Assembly (NCBI GenBank): GCA_903934295.1
Contig: CAIZNI010000049.1
Coordinates: 37,802-101,801 of the forward strand
Source: an uncultured beta proteobacterium
Lineage (GTDB): Bacteria > Pseudomonadota > Gammaproteobacteria > Burkholderiales > Burkholderiaceae_E
Length of the DNA stretch: 64,000 bases
Direction of reading: 5' to 3'
Shown: piece after piece, positions 9,202 through 17,754 of the stretch
Layout of the letters: each line of letters starts with the position of its first letter
How positions within the stretch are numbered: the first letter of the stretch is position 1
Program-made: the position numbers and the translations under genes
Notes under the pieces: model-generated
What the model was told of the DNA's origin: nothing
Database searches by the model: none
What the model saw: the letters and a program-made list of their open reading frames with translations, nothing else

Positions 9202-11124
9202 TCAGAAGGTTTCCCAGTCGTCCTCGCTGACCGGCAGGCGGGGCGCCGGCGCGGCGACGACCGACGACGCGCCGCGCGCGGGAACCGCGGGCGCCACCGG
9301 GGGCGGTGGCGTCCGGTGAACGGGCGCCTGTTGCACGGCGCGCTCGGGCAGGAAGCGGGCGGAAGACGGACTGGCCGGCGACGGCTGGGCGAGCGATGGC
9401 CGGGCAGCCACCGCAGGACGGGTCGGCGCCAGTGCCAGCGGACGGGCTCTGGCCACCGAGGGCGTCACCACCGGCCGTGGCGCCGACGGACTGGACGAGC
9501 GGTTGGATGAGGCAGCAGATGAGGCAGCACCCGAGGCAGCAGACGAGGCGGTGGACGGGCGCGACGGTGCGCGCCGCGACGCCGCTGAATCCGCCGATCC
9601 GCGACCATCGAAGCGGAAGACCGAGACCGCGTCGCCCAGGCTGGACGCCTGCTCGCTCAGGCTTTCGGCGGCGGCGGCGCTCTGTTCGACCAGCGCGGCG
9701 TTCTGCTGGGTCATCTGTTCGAGCTGGCCCACGGCGGTGTCGACCGCGCCGATCTGCGCGCTCTGCTCCGAAGTGGCCGCGCTGATCTCGCCGATGATGT
9801 CGGTCACCCGCCGCACCGAACTGACGATCTCGGTCATGGTCGAACCGGCGCCACGCACCTGGCGCGAGCCGTTCTCGACATCGCCGACCGAGGCGGTGAT
9901 GAGGCTCTTGATCTCGCGGGCGGCATCGGCCGATCGCTGGGCCAGGCTTCGCACCTCGCCGGCAACAACCGCGAATCCGCGGCCCTGTTCACCGGCGCGG
10001 GCCGCCTCGACCGCGGCGTTCAACGCGAGGATGTTGGTCTGGAAGGCGATCCCGTCGATGACGCCGGTGATCTCGGCAATGCGCCGCGAACTCTCGGTGA
10101 TCGACTCCATCGTGCGAACCACCTCGGTGACCACCGACCCCCCGCGCTCGGCGACCTCGGAGGCCGACAAGGCCAGCTGGTTGGCCTGGCGTGCGCTCTC
10201 GGCGTTGCTGCGCACCGTCTGGGTGAGCTGGCTCATGCTGGAGGCGGTCTGCTGAAGGCTGCTGGCCTGCGACTCGGTGCGCCCCGACAGGTCATTGTTG
10301 CCGGTCGCGATCTCGGCCGAGGCGGTGGTGATGCTTTCGACCGACTCGCGAACCTCGGAGACGATCCGGCGCAACGACGTCTGCATCTCATCGAGTGCCG
10401 ACTGCAGTTCACCGAGTTCGCCGTCGGCATCACGGCGCAGGCTGGTGCCCAGGTCACCCTTGGCCACCTGGTGCGCGAACACGCGCGCCGCGTTGATCGA
10501 CGACACCACCCGACGCGAGAACAGCAGGCTCATCACCATCGTCGCGACGATCGCCAGCGCCGACAGCAGCCAGATCACCCATTGCGCGCGGTCGGCCGCC
10601 ACCTGTGCGGCGGAAAACCCGGCCTCGGCCGTGGTCCCGGCCCGGACACTGGCATCGCCCGCGATCCGGGCAACCGTTGCAAACTCCTGCTCGGCGACCT
10701 GCAGCGGCCCCGCGCCCGAACCGGTGGCGGCCAGCGTGATCGCATTGTCAGCCGCCTTGAAGGCGCGCTCGAGCGACTGGCGCAATTCGCCGGCCAGCGC
10801 CGTGCCGGCCGCGCTCGCATCGGCGGCGAACCCGCCACTGCGCTCGACCAGCTTCTCGCGCCGCTGGGTGAGCGACGCCCGCTCGGCGGCGACACTGGCC
10901 GGGTCCATCGAACCGATGACCGCCACCAGCCGATGCAGGTGCGCGCTGGACTGCGCGGCCTCGGCGCGCACCGTCTGCAGCGAAACCACCGCCGCGGCCT
11001 GCGCGTGCTGAACAGACATCGCCTGCCCGTCGCCCCGCAGGGCGAAGGTCGCCGCCGCACCGAGCGCGAGCATCAGCGCCGCGGCGGTGCAGGGGACCAG
11101 CAGGAATCGGGTTTGCAGCTTCAT
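9202..11124 (-). CDS. Methyl-accepting chemotaxis protein
   Basis: 640 residues. An N-terminal membrane helix (about 7-28), a ~155-residue periplasmic helical bundle, a second membrane helix ([16 protein letters not shown]) and a HAMP segment are followed by the signalling domain. The hairpin tip [21 protein letters not shown] identifies it as an MCP. After the signalling domain comes a ~130-residue low-complexity Ala/Ser/Pro tail ending in DDWETF, matching the NWETF CheR-tethering pentapeptide of Tar/Tsr. The tail thus works as a flexible leash. The ligand cannot be inferred. Encoded between cheW and cheR, so probably the dedicated receptor of this operon. Confidence 0.96.
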   Translation of the reverse strand: MKLQTRFLLVPCTAAALMLALGAAATFALRGDGQAMSVQHAQAAAVVSLQTVRAEAAQSSAHLHRLVAVIGSMDPASVAAERASLTQRREKLVERSGGFAADASAAGTALAGELRQSLERAFKAADNAITLAATGSGAGPLQVAEQEFATVARIAGDASVRAGTTAEAGFSAAQVAADRAQWVIWLLSALAIVATMVMSLLFSRRVVSSINAARVFAHQVAKGDLGTSLRRDADGELGELQSALDEMQTSLRRIVSEVRESVESITTASAEIATGNNDLSGRTESQASSLQQTASSMSQLTQTVRSNAESARQANQLALSASEVAERGGSVVTEVVRTMESITESSRRIAEITGVIDGIAFQTNILALNAAVEAARAGEQGRGFAVVAGEVRSLAQRSADAAREIKSLITASVGDVENGSRQVRGAGSTMTEIVSSVRRVTDIIGEISAATSEQSAQIGAVDTAVGQLEQMTQQNAALVEQSAAAAESLSEQASSLGDAVSVFRFDGRGSADSAASRRAPSRPSTASSAASGAASSAASSNRSSSPSAPRPVVTPSVARARPLALAPTRPAVAARPSLAQPSPASPSSARFLPERAVQQAPVHRTPPPPVAPAVPARGASSVVAAPAPRLPVSEDDWETF

Positions 11125-11203
11125 CAGACACCTCGGTGCGCCCTTGACGGGTCGCTTTGTCCATCCATTGCACGCCCGGGACCGAAGCCCCGACCGCTTG
11201 CGA

Positions 11204-11692
11204 CTAGCCGATGATCGCCATGTCCGGCGACATGATCAGCCGCTCGATGTCGACCAGGATCAGCATCCGCTCGGCGAGGATGCCCAGGCCCAGGATGTGA
11301 CCGGAGTCGACGACCGACGACATCTCCGGCGCCTCGCGCACCGAGTCGGGCGGCAGCTCCAGCACATCGGAGACCGAGTCGACGACGATGCCGACCACCC
11401 GGTTTCGCACATTCAGGATGATCACCACGGTGAAGCTGTTGTACTCGGCAGAGCCAAGACCGAAGCGCAGGCGCAGGTCCAGGATCGGCACGATCACGCC
11501 GCGCAGATTGACCACGCCCTTGATGAACTCGGGCGCGTTGGCGATCCGCGTCGGCTGCTCGTAGCCGCGGATTTCCTGCACCTTCAGGATGTCGATGCCG
11601 TACTCCTCGGCGCCGAGCCGGAAGGTCAGGTATTCGCGCGGGCGCACAGGGACGCGGGGCGCGGCGTGGGGGGTTGCTTCAGCCAGTTGCAT
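11204..11692 (-). CDS. cheW: Chemotaxis coupling protein CheW
   Basis: 162 residues, a single CheW (SH3-like) domain. [38 protein letters not shown] and [11 protein letters not shown] are diagnostic. CheW bridges CheA and receptors in the polar array. Located 45 bp downstream of cheA and 79 bp upstream of mcp. An alternative start could trim a few N-terminal residues. Confidence 0.97.
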   Translation of the reverse strand: MQLAEATPHAAPRVPVRPREYLTFRLGAEEYGIDILKVQEIRGYEQPTRIANAPEFIKGVVNLRGVIVPILDLRLRFGLGSAEYNSFTVVIILNVRNRVVGIVVDSVSDVLELPPDSVREAPEMSSVVDSGHILGLGILAERMLILVDIERLIMSPDMAIIG

Positions 11693-11737
11693 GTCGGTAC
11701 TCCGTGTTGGCGCTTCGGTATTTCGGGGGTCGCCGGC

Positions 11738-13813
11738 TCAATGACGGGCGCGCCGGACCATGTGTCCGACATCCAGGATCAGGGCCACGCGGCCGTCGCC
11801 CAGGATGGTCGCCCCCGAGACACCGGGGACCTTTCGGTAATTGGCCTCGAGGTTCTTGACCACCACCTGGTGCTGGCCGAGCAGTTCGTCGACGAGCAGC
11901 GCCACCCGCGCCCCTTCGGCTTCGACGACGATCATGATGCCGGCCCGGGAGGCCTCCTCGAACCGGGGCACCTGGAAGACTTCATCGAGCGCCACCACCG
12001 GCAGGAAGTCCTGGCGGACCTCGATCACCCGGTTCGCGCCCGCGATGCTGCGGATGCGCCCGTGATCGAGCTTGATCGACTCGATCACCGAGGCCAGCGG
12101 CAGGATGTAGGTCTCATCGCCCACCGCCACCGACATGCCGTCCATGATGGCCAGCGTCAGCGGCAGTCGCACGGTGACGGTGGTGCCGTAGCCTTCCGCG
12201 GAATCGAGTTCGACCGTGCCGCCCAGGCTCAGGATGTTGCGGCGCACGACGTCCATGCCCACGCCACGCCCCGACACTTCGGTGACCTGGTCGGCGGTCG
12301 AGAACCCCGGCTCGAAGATCAGCTGGAAGACCTCGTGATCGGTCATGCCGTCATGCACGTCCATGCCCTTTTCGCGGGCCTTGGTCAGGATGCGCTGGCG
12401 CGACAGACCCTTGCCGTCGTCGCGCACCTCGATCGCGATCGAGCTGCCCTTGTGCTGCGCCGACAGGGTGATCGAACCGCAGACCGGCTTGCCGGTGTCG
12501 GCGCGCACCTGCGGCGATTCGATGCCGTGATCGAGCGAATTGCGCACCAGGTGCGTCAGAGGATCGGTGATCTTCTCGATCATCCCCTTGTCCAGTTCGG
12601 TGGCCTCGCCGATGGTGTGCAGTTCGACCTGCTTGCCCAGCTTGGCGGCGAGATCGCGCAGCATCCGCGGAAACCGGTTGAACACCACCGCCATCGGAAT
12701 CATGCGGATCGCCATCACCGATTCCTGCAGCAGGCGGGTGTTGCGTTCCAGGTCGACCAGATTGCCCATCAGCTGCTGGTGGGCCACCGGATCGAGGTCG
12801 CGGCCGTTCTGGGCCAGCATGGCCTGGGTGATCACCAGTTCGCCCACCAGGTTGATCAGCTGATCGACTTTCTCGACCGACACCCGCAGCGTGCTCGCCT
12901 CCACCGGTGCGGCCTTTTCGGCGCGCTCGGCGCGCGGCGCCGCAGCGGCCGGCTTCGCCTCGGTCACCGCGCCATCGGCGTGCGCCATGCCATCAGGCTG
13001 CGCGGTGGCGGCACTCGCCGGGATCCCGTCGGCGTCGGCAAACAGCCCGAAACCCGCGTCGTCGGCCGGCGCGGCGACGGGCGCGATGCTGACCAGTTCG
13101 CGTGCGACATGAAAGGTGAAGAGGTCCAGCAGATCGGCGTCGGCGGCGCTGGTGAGCGCCCGGAAGCGCCGCAGCCCTTGCGCGTCGGCCTGGCCGTCAT
13201 CGGACGCGGTGATGGTGCCCAGACCGGGAATTTCGGCGAAGAGTTCAGCCAGCTGATCGGCGATCCCGGGCTGATCCAGCGGACCGATGACGATGTCGAG
13301 CAGGCGTTGCGCGGGCCCACCGTCGGGACCGGGCGCCGCCACGGCTGCGACCGCCGCCGGCGCGAGGGGCGCGGTGACCGGTGCACCCACCGAGACGCCC
13401 TGCGAGTGCGAGCGGATCCGGGCGACCAGTTCCGAGGCGTCGAGCACCTCGTCACTGACGCCGCGGTGCCGGTCGAGCAGCCCCTTGAGCGAGTCGCCGG
13501 ACTCCAGCAACACATCGACCATGCCCGCGGTCAGTCCCAGCTCATGACGGCGCAGCCGATCGAGCAGCGTCTCCATCACATGGGTGAGGTCGGCCACGTC
13601 CTGGAACCCGAAGGTCGCCGCGCCGCCCTTGATCGAGTGGGCGCATCGGAAGATGGCATTGAGTTGCTCATCCTCGGGAGCGGCGACATCGAGCTCGAGC
13701 AGCAAGGTCTCCATCGTCGCGAGGTTCTCGGCGGCCTCCTCGAAGAAGACGTCATAGAACTGGGTCAGGTCGAAATCGGCGCCGCTGGCGCCGGAGGCGG
13801 TCTGTTCACTCAT
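11738..13813 (-). CDS. cheA: Chemotaxis histidine kinase CheA
   Basis: 691 residues. The P1 HPt domain has the phosphorylatable histidine at residue 59 (FRCAHSIKGGAATFGF). A linker and P2-like region follow, then P3 dimerisation (VEKVDQLINLVGELVI), the P4 ATPase with N box (LVRNSLDHGIE), G1 (VRDDGKGLS) and G2 (GRGVGMDVV), and a C-terminal P5 CheW-like domain. All catalytic boxes look intact. It phosphorylates CheY and CheB. The start overlaps the end of cheY by 8 bp, indicating translational coupling. Confidence 0.97.
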   Translation of the reverse strand: MSEQTASGASGADFDLTQFYDVFFEEAAENLATMETLLLELDVAAPEDEQLNAIFRCAHSIKGGAATFGFQDVADLTHVMETLLDRLRRHELGLTAGMVDVLLESGDSLKGLLDRHRGVSDEVLDASELVARIRSHSQGVSVGAPVTAPLAPAAVAAVAAPGPDGGPAQRLLDIVIGPLDQPGIADQLAELFAEIPGLGTITASDDGQADAQGLRRFRALTSAADADLLDLFTFHVARELVSIAPVAAPADDAGFGLFADADGIPASAATAQPDGMAHADGAVTEAKPAAAAPRAERAEKAAPVEASTLRVSVEKVDQLINLVGELVITQAMLAQNGRDLDPVAHQQLMGNLVDLERNTRLLQESVMAIRMIPMAVVFNRFPRMLRDLAAKLGKQVELHTIGEATELDKGMIEKITDPLTHLVRNSLDHGIESPQVRADTGKPVCGSITLSAQHKGSSIAIEVRDDGKGLSRQRILTKAREKGMDVHDGMTDHEVFQLIFEPGFSTADQVTEVSGRGVGMDVVRRNILSLGGTVELDSAEGYGTTVTVRLPLTLAIMDGMSVAVGDETYILPLASVIESIKLDHGRIRSIAGANRVIEVRQDFLPVVALDEVFQVPRFEEASRAGIMIVVEAEGARVALLVDELLGQHQVVVKNLEANYRKVPGVSGATILGDGRVALILDVGHMVRRARH

Positions 13814-14195
13814 CGCTGGCGCTCCGTTCGGTAGCCGGCAGAACCTTGCGGATCACCTCGATCAGCTTGCGCGGGTCGAAGGGCTTGACCATCCAGCCGG
13901 TGGCGCCCGCGGCGCGCCCGGCCTGCTTCATCTCGTCGCTGGACTCGGTGGTCAGGATGAGGATGGGCGTCGACTTGAAGTGCGGCAGGGTCCGCAGGTG
14001 CCTCACCAGCGTCAGCCCGTCCATGCGCGGCATGTTCTGATCGGTCAGCACCAGATCCACCGCCCGCCCGTTCAGTTTCTCGATGGCGTCCTGGCCATCG
14101 ACCGCCTCGATCACATCGAAGCCCGAGCTCTTCAGCGTGAAGGCGACCATCTGACGCAGGGACGAGGAGTCATCCACAGCGAGAATCGCAGCCAT
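13806..14195 (-). CDS. cheY: Chemotaxis response regulator CheY
   Basis: 129 residues, a receiver domain with no output domain. The acidic pocket DD (VDDSSSLR), phospho-Asp in VLTDQNMPRMDG, Thr in LTTES and Lys in VKPFDP are all present. It is expected to bind the flagellar switch when phosphorylated. It lies between the CheZ-like gene (30 bp upstream) and cheA (8 bp overlap), so kinase, regulator and presumed phosphatase are co-encoded. Confidence 0.95.
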   Translation of the reverse strand: MAAILAVDDSSSLRQMVAFTLKSSGFDVIEAVDGQDAIEKLNGRAVDLVLTDQNMPRMDGLTLVRHLRTLPHFKSTPILILTTESSDEMKQAGRAAGATGWMVKPFDPRKLIEVIRKVLPATERSASDE

Positions 14196-14225
14196 CGTCT
14201 TTGCTCCTGGATTTTTATGAGGAAA

Positions 14226-14663
14226 TCAAAACAGTTCGACCGAGCCGGCATCGACCTGACGCTGGGCGACCGGGCAATGTCGACGGATCAGCGGCACCAC
14301 CGCCGCCGCTTCTTCGTCGTCGTCGGCCATGGCGCGAGCACCCAGAAAATCGGCGACGCCACGGATTCGCGCCACCGTGTGTGAAAGAACCTGCGCCGCC
14401 ATGTCCTGAAACTGCAGGGCGGTGACCGCCCCTTCCAGTTCCCGGCGCAGGTCGTCGCCCAGCGGACCAGCCGCCAGCAAAGCGGCCTGGGCGTTGACGG
14501 CATCGAACCGCTCCATGAGCTGACGGGTCGCGTCCTCGAGCAGTCCGCCGAGCCGATCGAGGTCGGTCGCCGCCTCGAACAGCTGGTCCTGCAGCTCCAC
14601 CGCCTCGTCGATGGCGATCGAGCCGGCGACGGGATGCGAACGGATGTCGGGAATCGGGTGCAT
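14226..14663 (-). CDS. Short CheZ-like protein, putative CheY-P phosphatase
   Basis: 145 residues, predicted entirely helical, first gene of the che operon. It contains FQDMAAQ, which fits the D-x-x-x-Q catalytic signature of CheZ (E. coli FQDLTGQ, Asp143/Gln147). It ends QVDAGSVELF, reminiscent of the CheZ CheY-docking tail QVDDLLDSLGF. At 145 residues it is well short of classical CheZ (~214). Inference: a minimal CheZ-type phosphatase for the adjacent CheY. ATG 14663 begins the conserved-looking part; sequence upstream in frame belongs to the divergent kinase gene region. Alternative: an uncharacterised chemotaxis accessory protein. Confidence 0.65.
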   Translation of the reverse strand: MHPIPDIRSHPVAGSIAIDEAVELQDQLFEAATDLDRLGGLLEDATRQLMERFDAVNAQAALLAAGPLGDDLRRELEGAVTALQFQDMAAQVLSHTVARIRGVADFLGARAMADDDEEAAAVVPLIRRHCPVAQRQVDAGSVELF

Positions 14664-14731
14664 GGGGGATACCGGGTTGAACCTTTCACTGCCTGGGGTC
14701 ATTGTGGGCGCCGGGGGGTCGCCGGAGTTCC

Positions 14732-14759
14732 TCGAAAAGGCGGGCAAAGACCGTACAAT
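14732..14759 (+). promoter_or_regulatory. Candidate sigma70 promoter for the REC-HisKA_3 kinase
   Basis: TCGAAA (14732-14737), a 16 bp spacer and TACAAT (14754-14759) form a good sigma70-like promoter 19 bp before the kinase ATG. It lies in the 115 bp divergent region shared with the che operon. Confidence 0.5.
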
Positions 14760-14778
14760 TCGCGCCGATGGGCCCACC

Positions 14779-15879
14779 ATGACCGACACCCGATACCCGC
14801 TGAAGTCCCGCATCCGCCTGCTCGTCGTCGAGGACGAGGAGGATGACTTCATCCTGCTGTCGGCCACGCTCGGGCGCCAGGGACTCAACGTCGAGTGCCA
14901 CCGGGTGGAAGACCGCGAGGCGATGGCGACGGCACTGGCCAGCGAGTCCTGGGATGCGGTGATCTCCGACCACCACCTGCCGCGCTTCTCCAGCACCGAG
15001 GCACTCCAGACCCTGCGCGAGAGCGGCAAGACGCTGCCCTTCCTGATCGTCTCGGGTGCGATCGGCGAGGAGGTCGCCGTCGAGGCGATGCGCAACGGTG
15101 CCGACGATTTTCTGATCAAGGGCCGACTGGCGCGCCTGGGGCCGGCGCTGACCAACGCGCTGCGGGCTGCCGAGACCCGCCGCGAGCGGATCGCCGCCGA
15201 ACAGGCGCTGCGGGTCTCCGAACAGAAGCTGCGCGAACTCTCGGCGCACCTGCAGACGGCGGTCGAGGAGGAACGGCGCGCCATCGCCCGGGAAATCCAT
15301 GACGAGATCGGCGGCATGCTGACCGCGCTTCGCTTCGACCTCGCCTGGATGGAGCGCAACGGCCCCCCGCCGGTGGTCGCCCGTGCGACCCAGGCGCTCG
15401 AGACGCTCGGACTGGCCCAGCAGGCCAGCCAGAACATCGCGCGCAGCCTGCGCCCGCCGGTGCTCGATGCCGGCATCGTCGCGGCCCTCGAGTGGCAGCT
15501 CGGACAATTTCGCCGACGCACCGGGCTGATCACCCGTTTCCGGACCAACACCGATCAGATCGATCTCAGCGACGAAGCCGCCATGACCGTCTATCGCACC
15601 GTGCAGGAAGCCCTCACCAACGTGGTCAAGCACTCGGGCGCGACCACGGTGGCGCTGGACATGGTGATCCGCGAGTCGGTGCTCTCGCTCGAAATTCACG
15701 ACGACGGCCACGGCATCGGCGCAGCCGATCTCGACAAGCAGCATTCGTTCGGCCTGCGCGGCCTGGCCGAACGCGCCCGCTCGGTCGACGGCTGGCTCGA
15801 GGTGTCGCTGGGCAAGGATGGCGCGACCCTGATGCTGACCGTGCCGGTCGCAGCGCCCCGCACCGGAGAGACGGCATGA
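14779..15879 (+). CDS. Receiver/HisKA_3 hybrid sensor kinase (NarX-like core)
   Basis: 366 residues. An N-terminal receiver (VVEDEEDDFILLS, phospho-Asp in VISDHHLPRFS) is joined by a helical linker to a HisKA_3 dimerisation domain (EERRAIAREIHDEIGG, phospho-His in EIHDE) and a HATPase (TVYRTVQEALTNVVKHSG; DDGHGIG; GLRGLAERA). There is no membrane segment or sensory domain, so input probably arrives by phosphorylation of the receiver. Divergent from, and directly beside, the che operon, and overlapping the next regulator gene by 4 bp (ATGA), so kinase and regulator form a pair. Cross-talk with CheA is possible but unproven. Confidence 0.9.
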   Translation: MTDTRYPLKSRIRLLVVEDEEDDFILLSATLGRQGLNVECHRVEDREAMATALASESWDAVISDHHLPRFSSTEALQTLRESGKTLPFLIVSGAIGEEVAVEAMRNGADDFLIKGRLARLGPALTNALRAAETRRERIAAEQALRVSEQKLRELSAHLQTAVEEERRAIAREIHDEIGGMLTALRFDLAWMERNGPPPVVARATQALETLGLAQQASQNIARSLRPPVLDAGIVAALEWQLGQFRRRTGLITRFRTNTDQIDLSDEAAMTVYRTVQEALTNVVKHSGATTVALDMVIRESVLSLEIHDDGHGIGAADLDKQHSFGLRGLAERARSVDGWLEVSLGKDGATLMLTVPVAAPRTGETA

Positions 15880-16520
15880 TCCGGGTGATCCTGGTCGACG
15901 ACCATTCGCTGATCCGGCGCGGCCTTCGCGAGACCCTGACCGAAGCGGGTGACATCGAAGTGGTGGGCGAGGCCGGCGACTATGGCGAACTGCGCGCGCT
16001 GCTGCGCCAGACCACCTGCGATGTGATGCTGCTCGACGTCAACCTGCCCGGTCGCAGCGGCATCGACATCCTGCACCTGATGATCGAGGAAGGGGTCGCA
16101 ACGCGCTTCGTGATGCTGTCCACCTACCCGGAGGACCAGTACGGCATCCGCGCGCTGCGTGCGGGCGCGATGGCCTACCTGAACAAGGCGGCCGATGCGC
16201 AGACCATCGTGAAGGCGGTTCGCACGGTGGCGGGCGGACGCAAGTACATCACCCCCGAGATCGCGCAGGCGCTCGCCGACAACGTGACGACGCGGGCAGG
16301 CATTGCCCACGACCAGCTCTCCGATCGCGAAATGCAGACGCTGGTGCTGATCGCCGAGGGCCGCAAGCTCTCGGAGATCGCCGAACGGCTGTCGCTCTCG
16401 CCCAAGACGGTCAGCGTCTACCGCGCCCGGGTGCTCGAGAAACTCAATCTCTCGAGCAACGCCGAGCTGGCCACCTATGCGGTTCGCAACCACCTGATCG
16501 ACCTCGGTCCGATGGCGTGA
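15876..16520 (+). CDS. NarL/FixJ-type response regulator
   Basis: 214 residues. Receiver domain with VDDHSLIRRG and phospho-Asp in MLLDVNLPGRSG, then a LuxR-type helix-turn-helix (LSDREMQTLVLIAEGRK; LSLSPKTVSVYRARVLEKL). Start ATG 15876 overlaps the kinase stop. It is the cognate regulator of the preceding REC-HisKA_3 kinase. Target genes are unknown; the neighbouring che operon or diguanylate cyclases are natural candidates. Confidence 0.93.
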   Translation: MIRVILVDDHSLIRRGLRETLTEAGDIEVVGEAGDYGELRALLRQTTCDVMLLDVNLPGRSGIDILHLMIEEGVATRFVMLSTYPEDQYGIRALRAGAMAYLNKAADAQTIVKAVRTVAGGRKYITPEIAQALADNVTTRAGIAHDQLSDREMQTLVLIAEGRKLSEIAERLSLSPKTVSVYRARVLEKLNLSSNAELATYAVRNHLIDLGPMA

Positions 16521-16542
16521 ACCCGCGGGCTGGCGGGGCGGG

Positions 16543-17754
16543 TCAACCGGCCCGCACGCAATTCTTGCCGTCGCGTTTGGCGCAGTACATCGCCTCGTCG
16601 GAGCGGGCGATTGCCGAGGAGAGCGTGTCGTCCGCCCGGACCTGGGTCACACCAGCCGAGAAGGTGATGAAGACCCGCGTGCCGCCGTGCATGAAGATGT
16701 GCTTGGTCAGTTCGCGCTGCAGCCGTCCCACCGCGCCCAGCGCGTCGGCTTCCCCGGTGCCGGGCAGCACCAGCACGAACTCCTCGCCGCCATAGCGCGC
16801 CACCAGGTCGGCCGGGCGCAGCCGCTGCTTGAGCGCGTCGGCCAGAAAGCGCAGCGCCTCGTCGCCCGCCTTGTGCCCGAGCGCATCATTCAGGCGCTTG
16901 AAATCATCCACATCGATCAGCGCGATCGCCAGCGGACTGCCGCCACCGCGGCTGGCCGATTGGGCGCGCGCAAACGCATCCTCGAGGCCGCGCCGGTTCA
17001 TGGTGCGGGTCAGGTGGTCGGTGACCATCTCGGCGCTGGCCGCGGCCAGTTGCCCCTCGAGGCGCGACACTTCCCGCTCCAGCGTGGCGGCGACATCCTG
17101 CGAGCGGGCCAGCCCGTCCTTGGACAGCTTGACCCCGTCGTGCATGGTCCGGATGTCCTTGAGCAGACCGCCGACGGTCTCGCTCAGGGTGTCCAGTGAG
17201 GAGGCATGCTCGATGCTCGAGGCGTGCTGGGTCATCCGGCTGTCGAAGGTCTCGGTGCTGGTCAGGAGCCCGGAGATCGCCCCGGCCATCTCGGCCAGCG
17301 TGCGCTTCAGATGCTCCAGCGTCCGGTTGCGCTGCTCCTGCAGGCGCTTCTGATGGTTCGCCGCGTCGACCAGGAGCACCCGCAGCTCCGACACCGCGGA
17401 ACGGTCGACGTCGCCGTCGAGCACCTTGCGCACCGCGGCTTCGCGAGCACTGGCCCAGTTGTGGCCCTCGGACAGGCTGCCCAGCATCTCGCACAGCACG
17501 CGGACCATGTCGGCCAGGTCGTTGAGCATCTCCCCGGACTGCGGCGTGCCCATCGGGGGCAGCGCGGCCAGCGGCACCGGCTGCGCCACGGCGGCACTGC
17601 CCTCGCCCGCGACCTGAGCCCACGCCAGTGCGTAGTTCTCCGGGGTTGGCGCCAGCTTGCGCTCCGACAGGTACAGCATCGCCGATCGCGCCGTGGCGAC
17701 CGCCGAAGACGGGACGCCGCCAGCGGCCGGACGATTGAGCGTGTTAAGAACCAT
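16543..17754 (-). CDS. Diguanylate cyclase (GGDEF)
   Basis: 403 residues, soluble. A ~230-residue helical, coiled-coil-rich N-terminal region precedes a GGDEF domain with intact active site RYGGEEF (about residues 320-325) and an inhibitory I-site RPAD five residues upstream, so product inhibition is expected. It synthesises c-di-GMP. ATG 17754 is preferred because GGAG lies 6 bp upstream; GTG 17769 and ATG 17766 are alternatives. The start overlaps the 3' end of the upstream REC-PAS-GGDEF-EAL gene, so the two are cotranscribed: a cyclase paired with a likely phosphodiesterase. Confidence 0.92.
   Translation of the reverse strand: MVLNTLNRPAAGGVPSSAVATARSAMLYLSERKLAPTPENYALAWAQVAGEGSAAVAQPVPLAALPPMGTPQSGEMLNDLADMVRVLCEMLGSLSEGHNWASAREAAVRKVLDGDVDRSAVSELRVLLVDAANHQKRLQEQRNRTLEHLKRTLAEMAGAISGLLTSTETFDSRMTQHASSIEHASSLDTLSETVGGLLKDIRTMHDGVKLSKDGLARSQDVAATLEREVSRLEGQLAAASAEMVTDHLTRTMNRRGLEDAFARAQSASRGGGSPLAIALIDVDDFKRLNDALGHKAGDEALRFLADALKQRLRPADLVARYGGEEFVLVLPGTGEADALGAVGRLQRELTKHIFMHGGTRVFITFSAGVTQVRADDTLSSAIARSDEAMYCAKRDGKNCVRAG

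Noticed and set aside
11087..13834. Very long open frame on the + strand opposite cheA and neighbours
   Set aside because: It is antisense to clear cheA/cheW/mcp sequence; high GC with G/C third positions produces such stop-free shadows. Low-complexity His/Arg/Gly composition and no known motif.
16521..16543. Terminator hairpin between the NarL-type regulator and the diguanylate cyclase
   Set aside because: Only a 6 bp stem (ACCCGC/GCGGGT) with an 11-base loop and no T-run; such pairs are expected by chance at this GC content.
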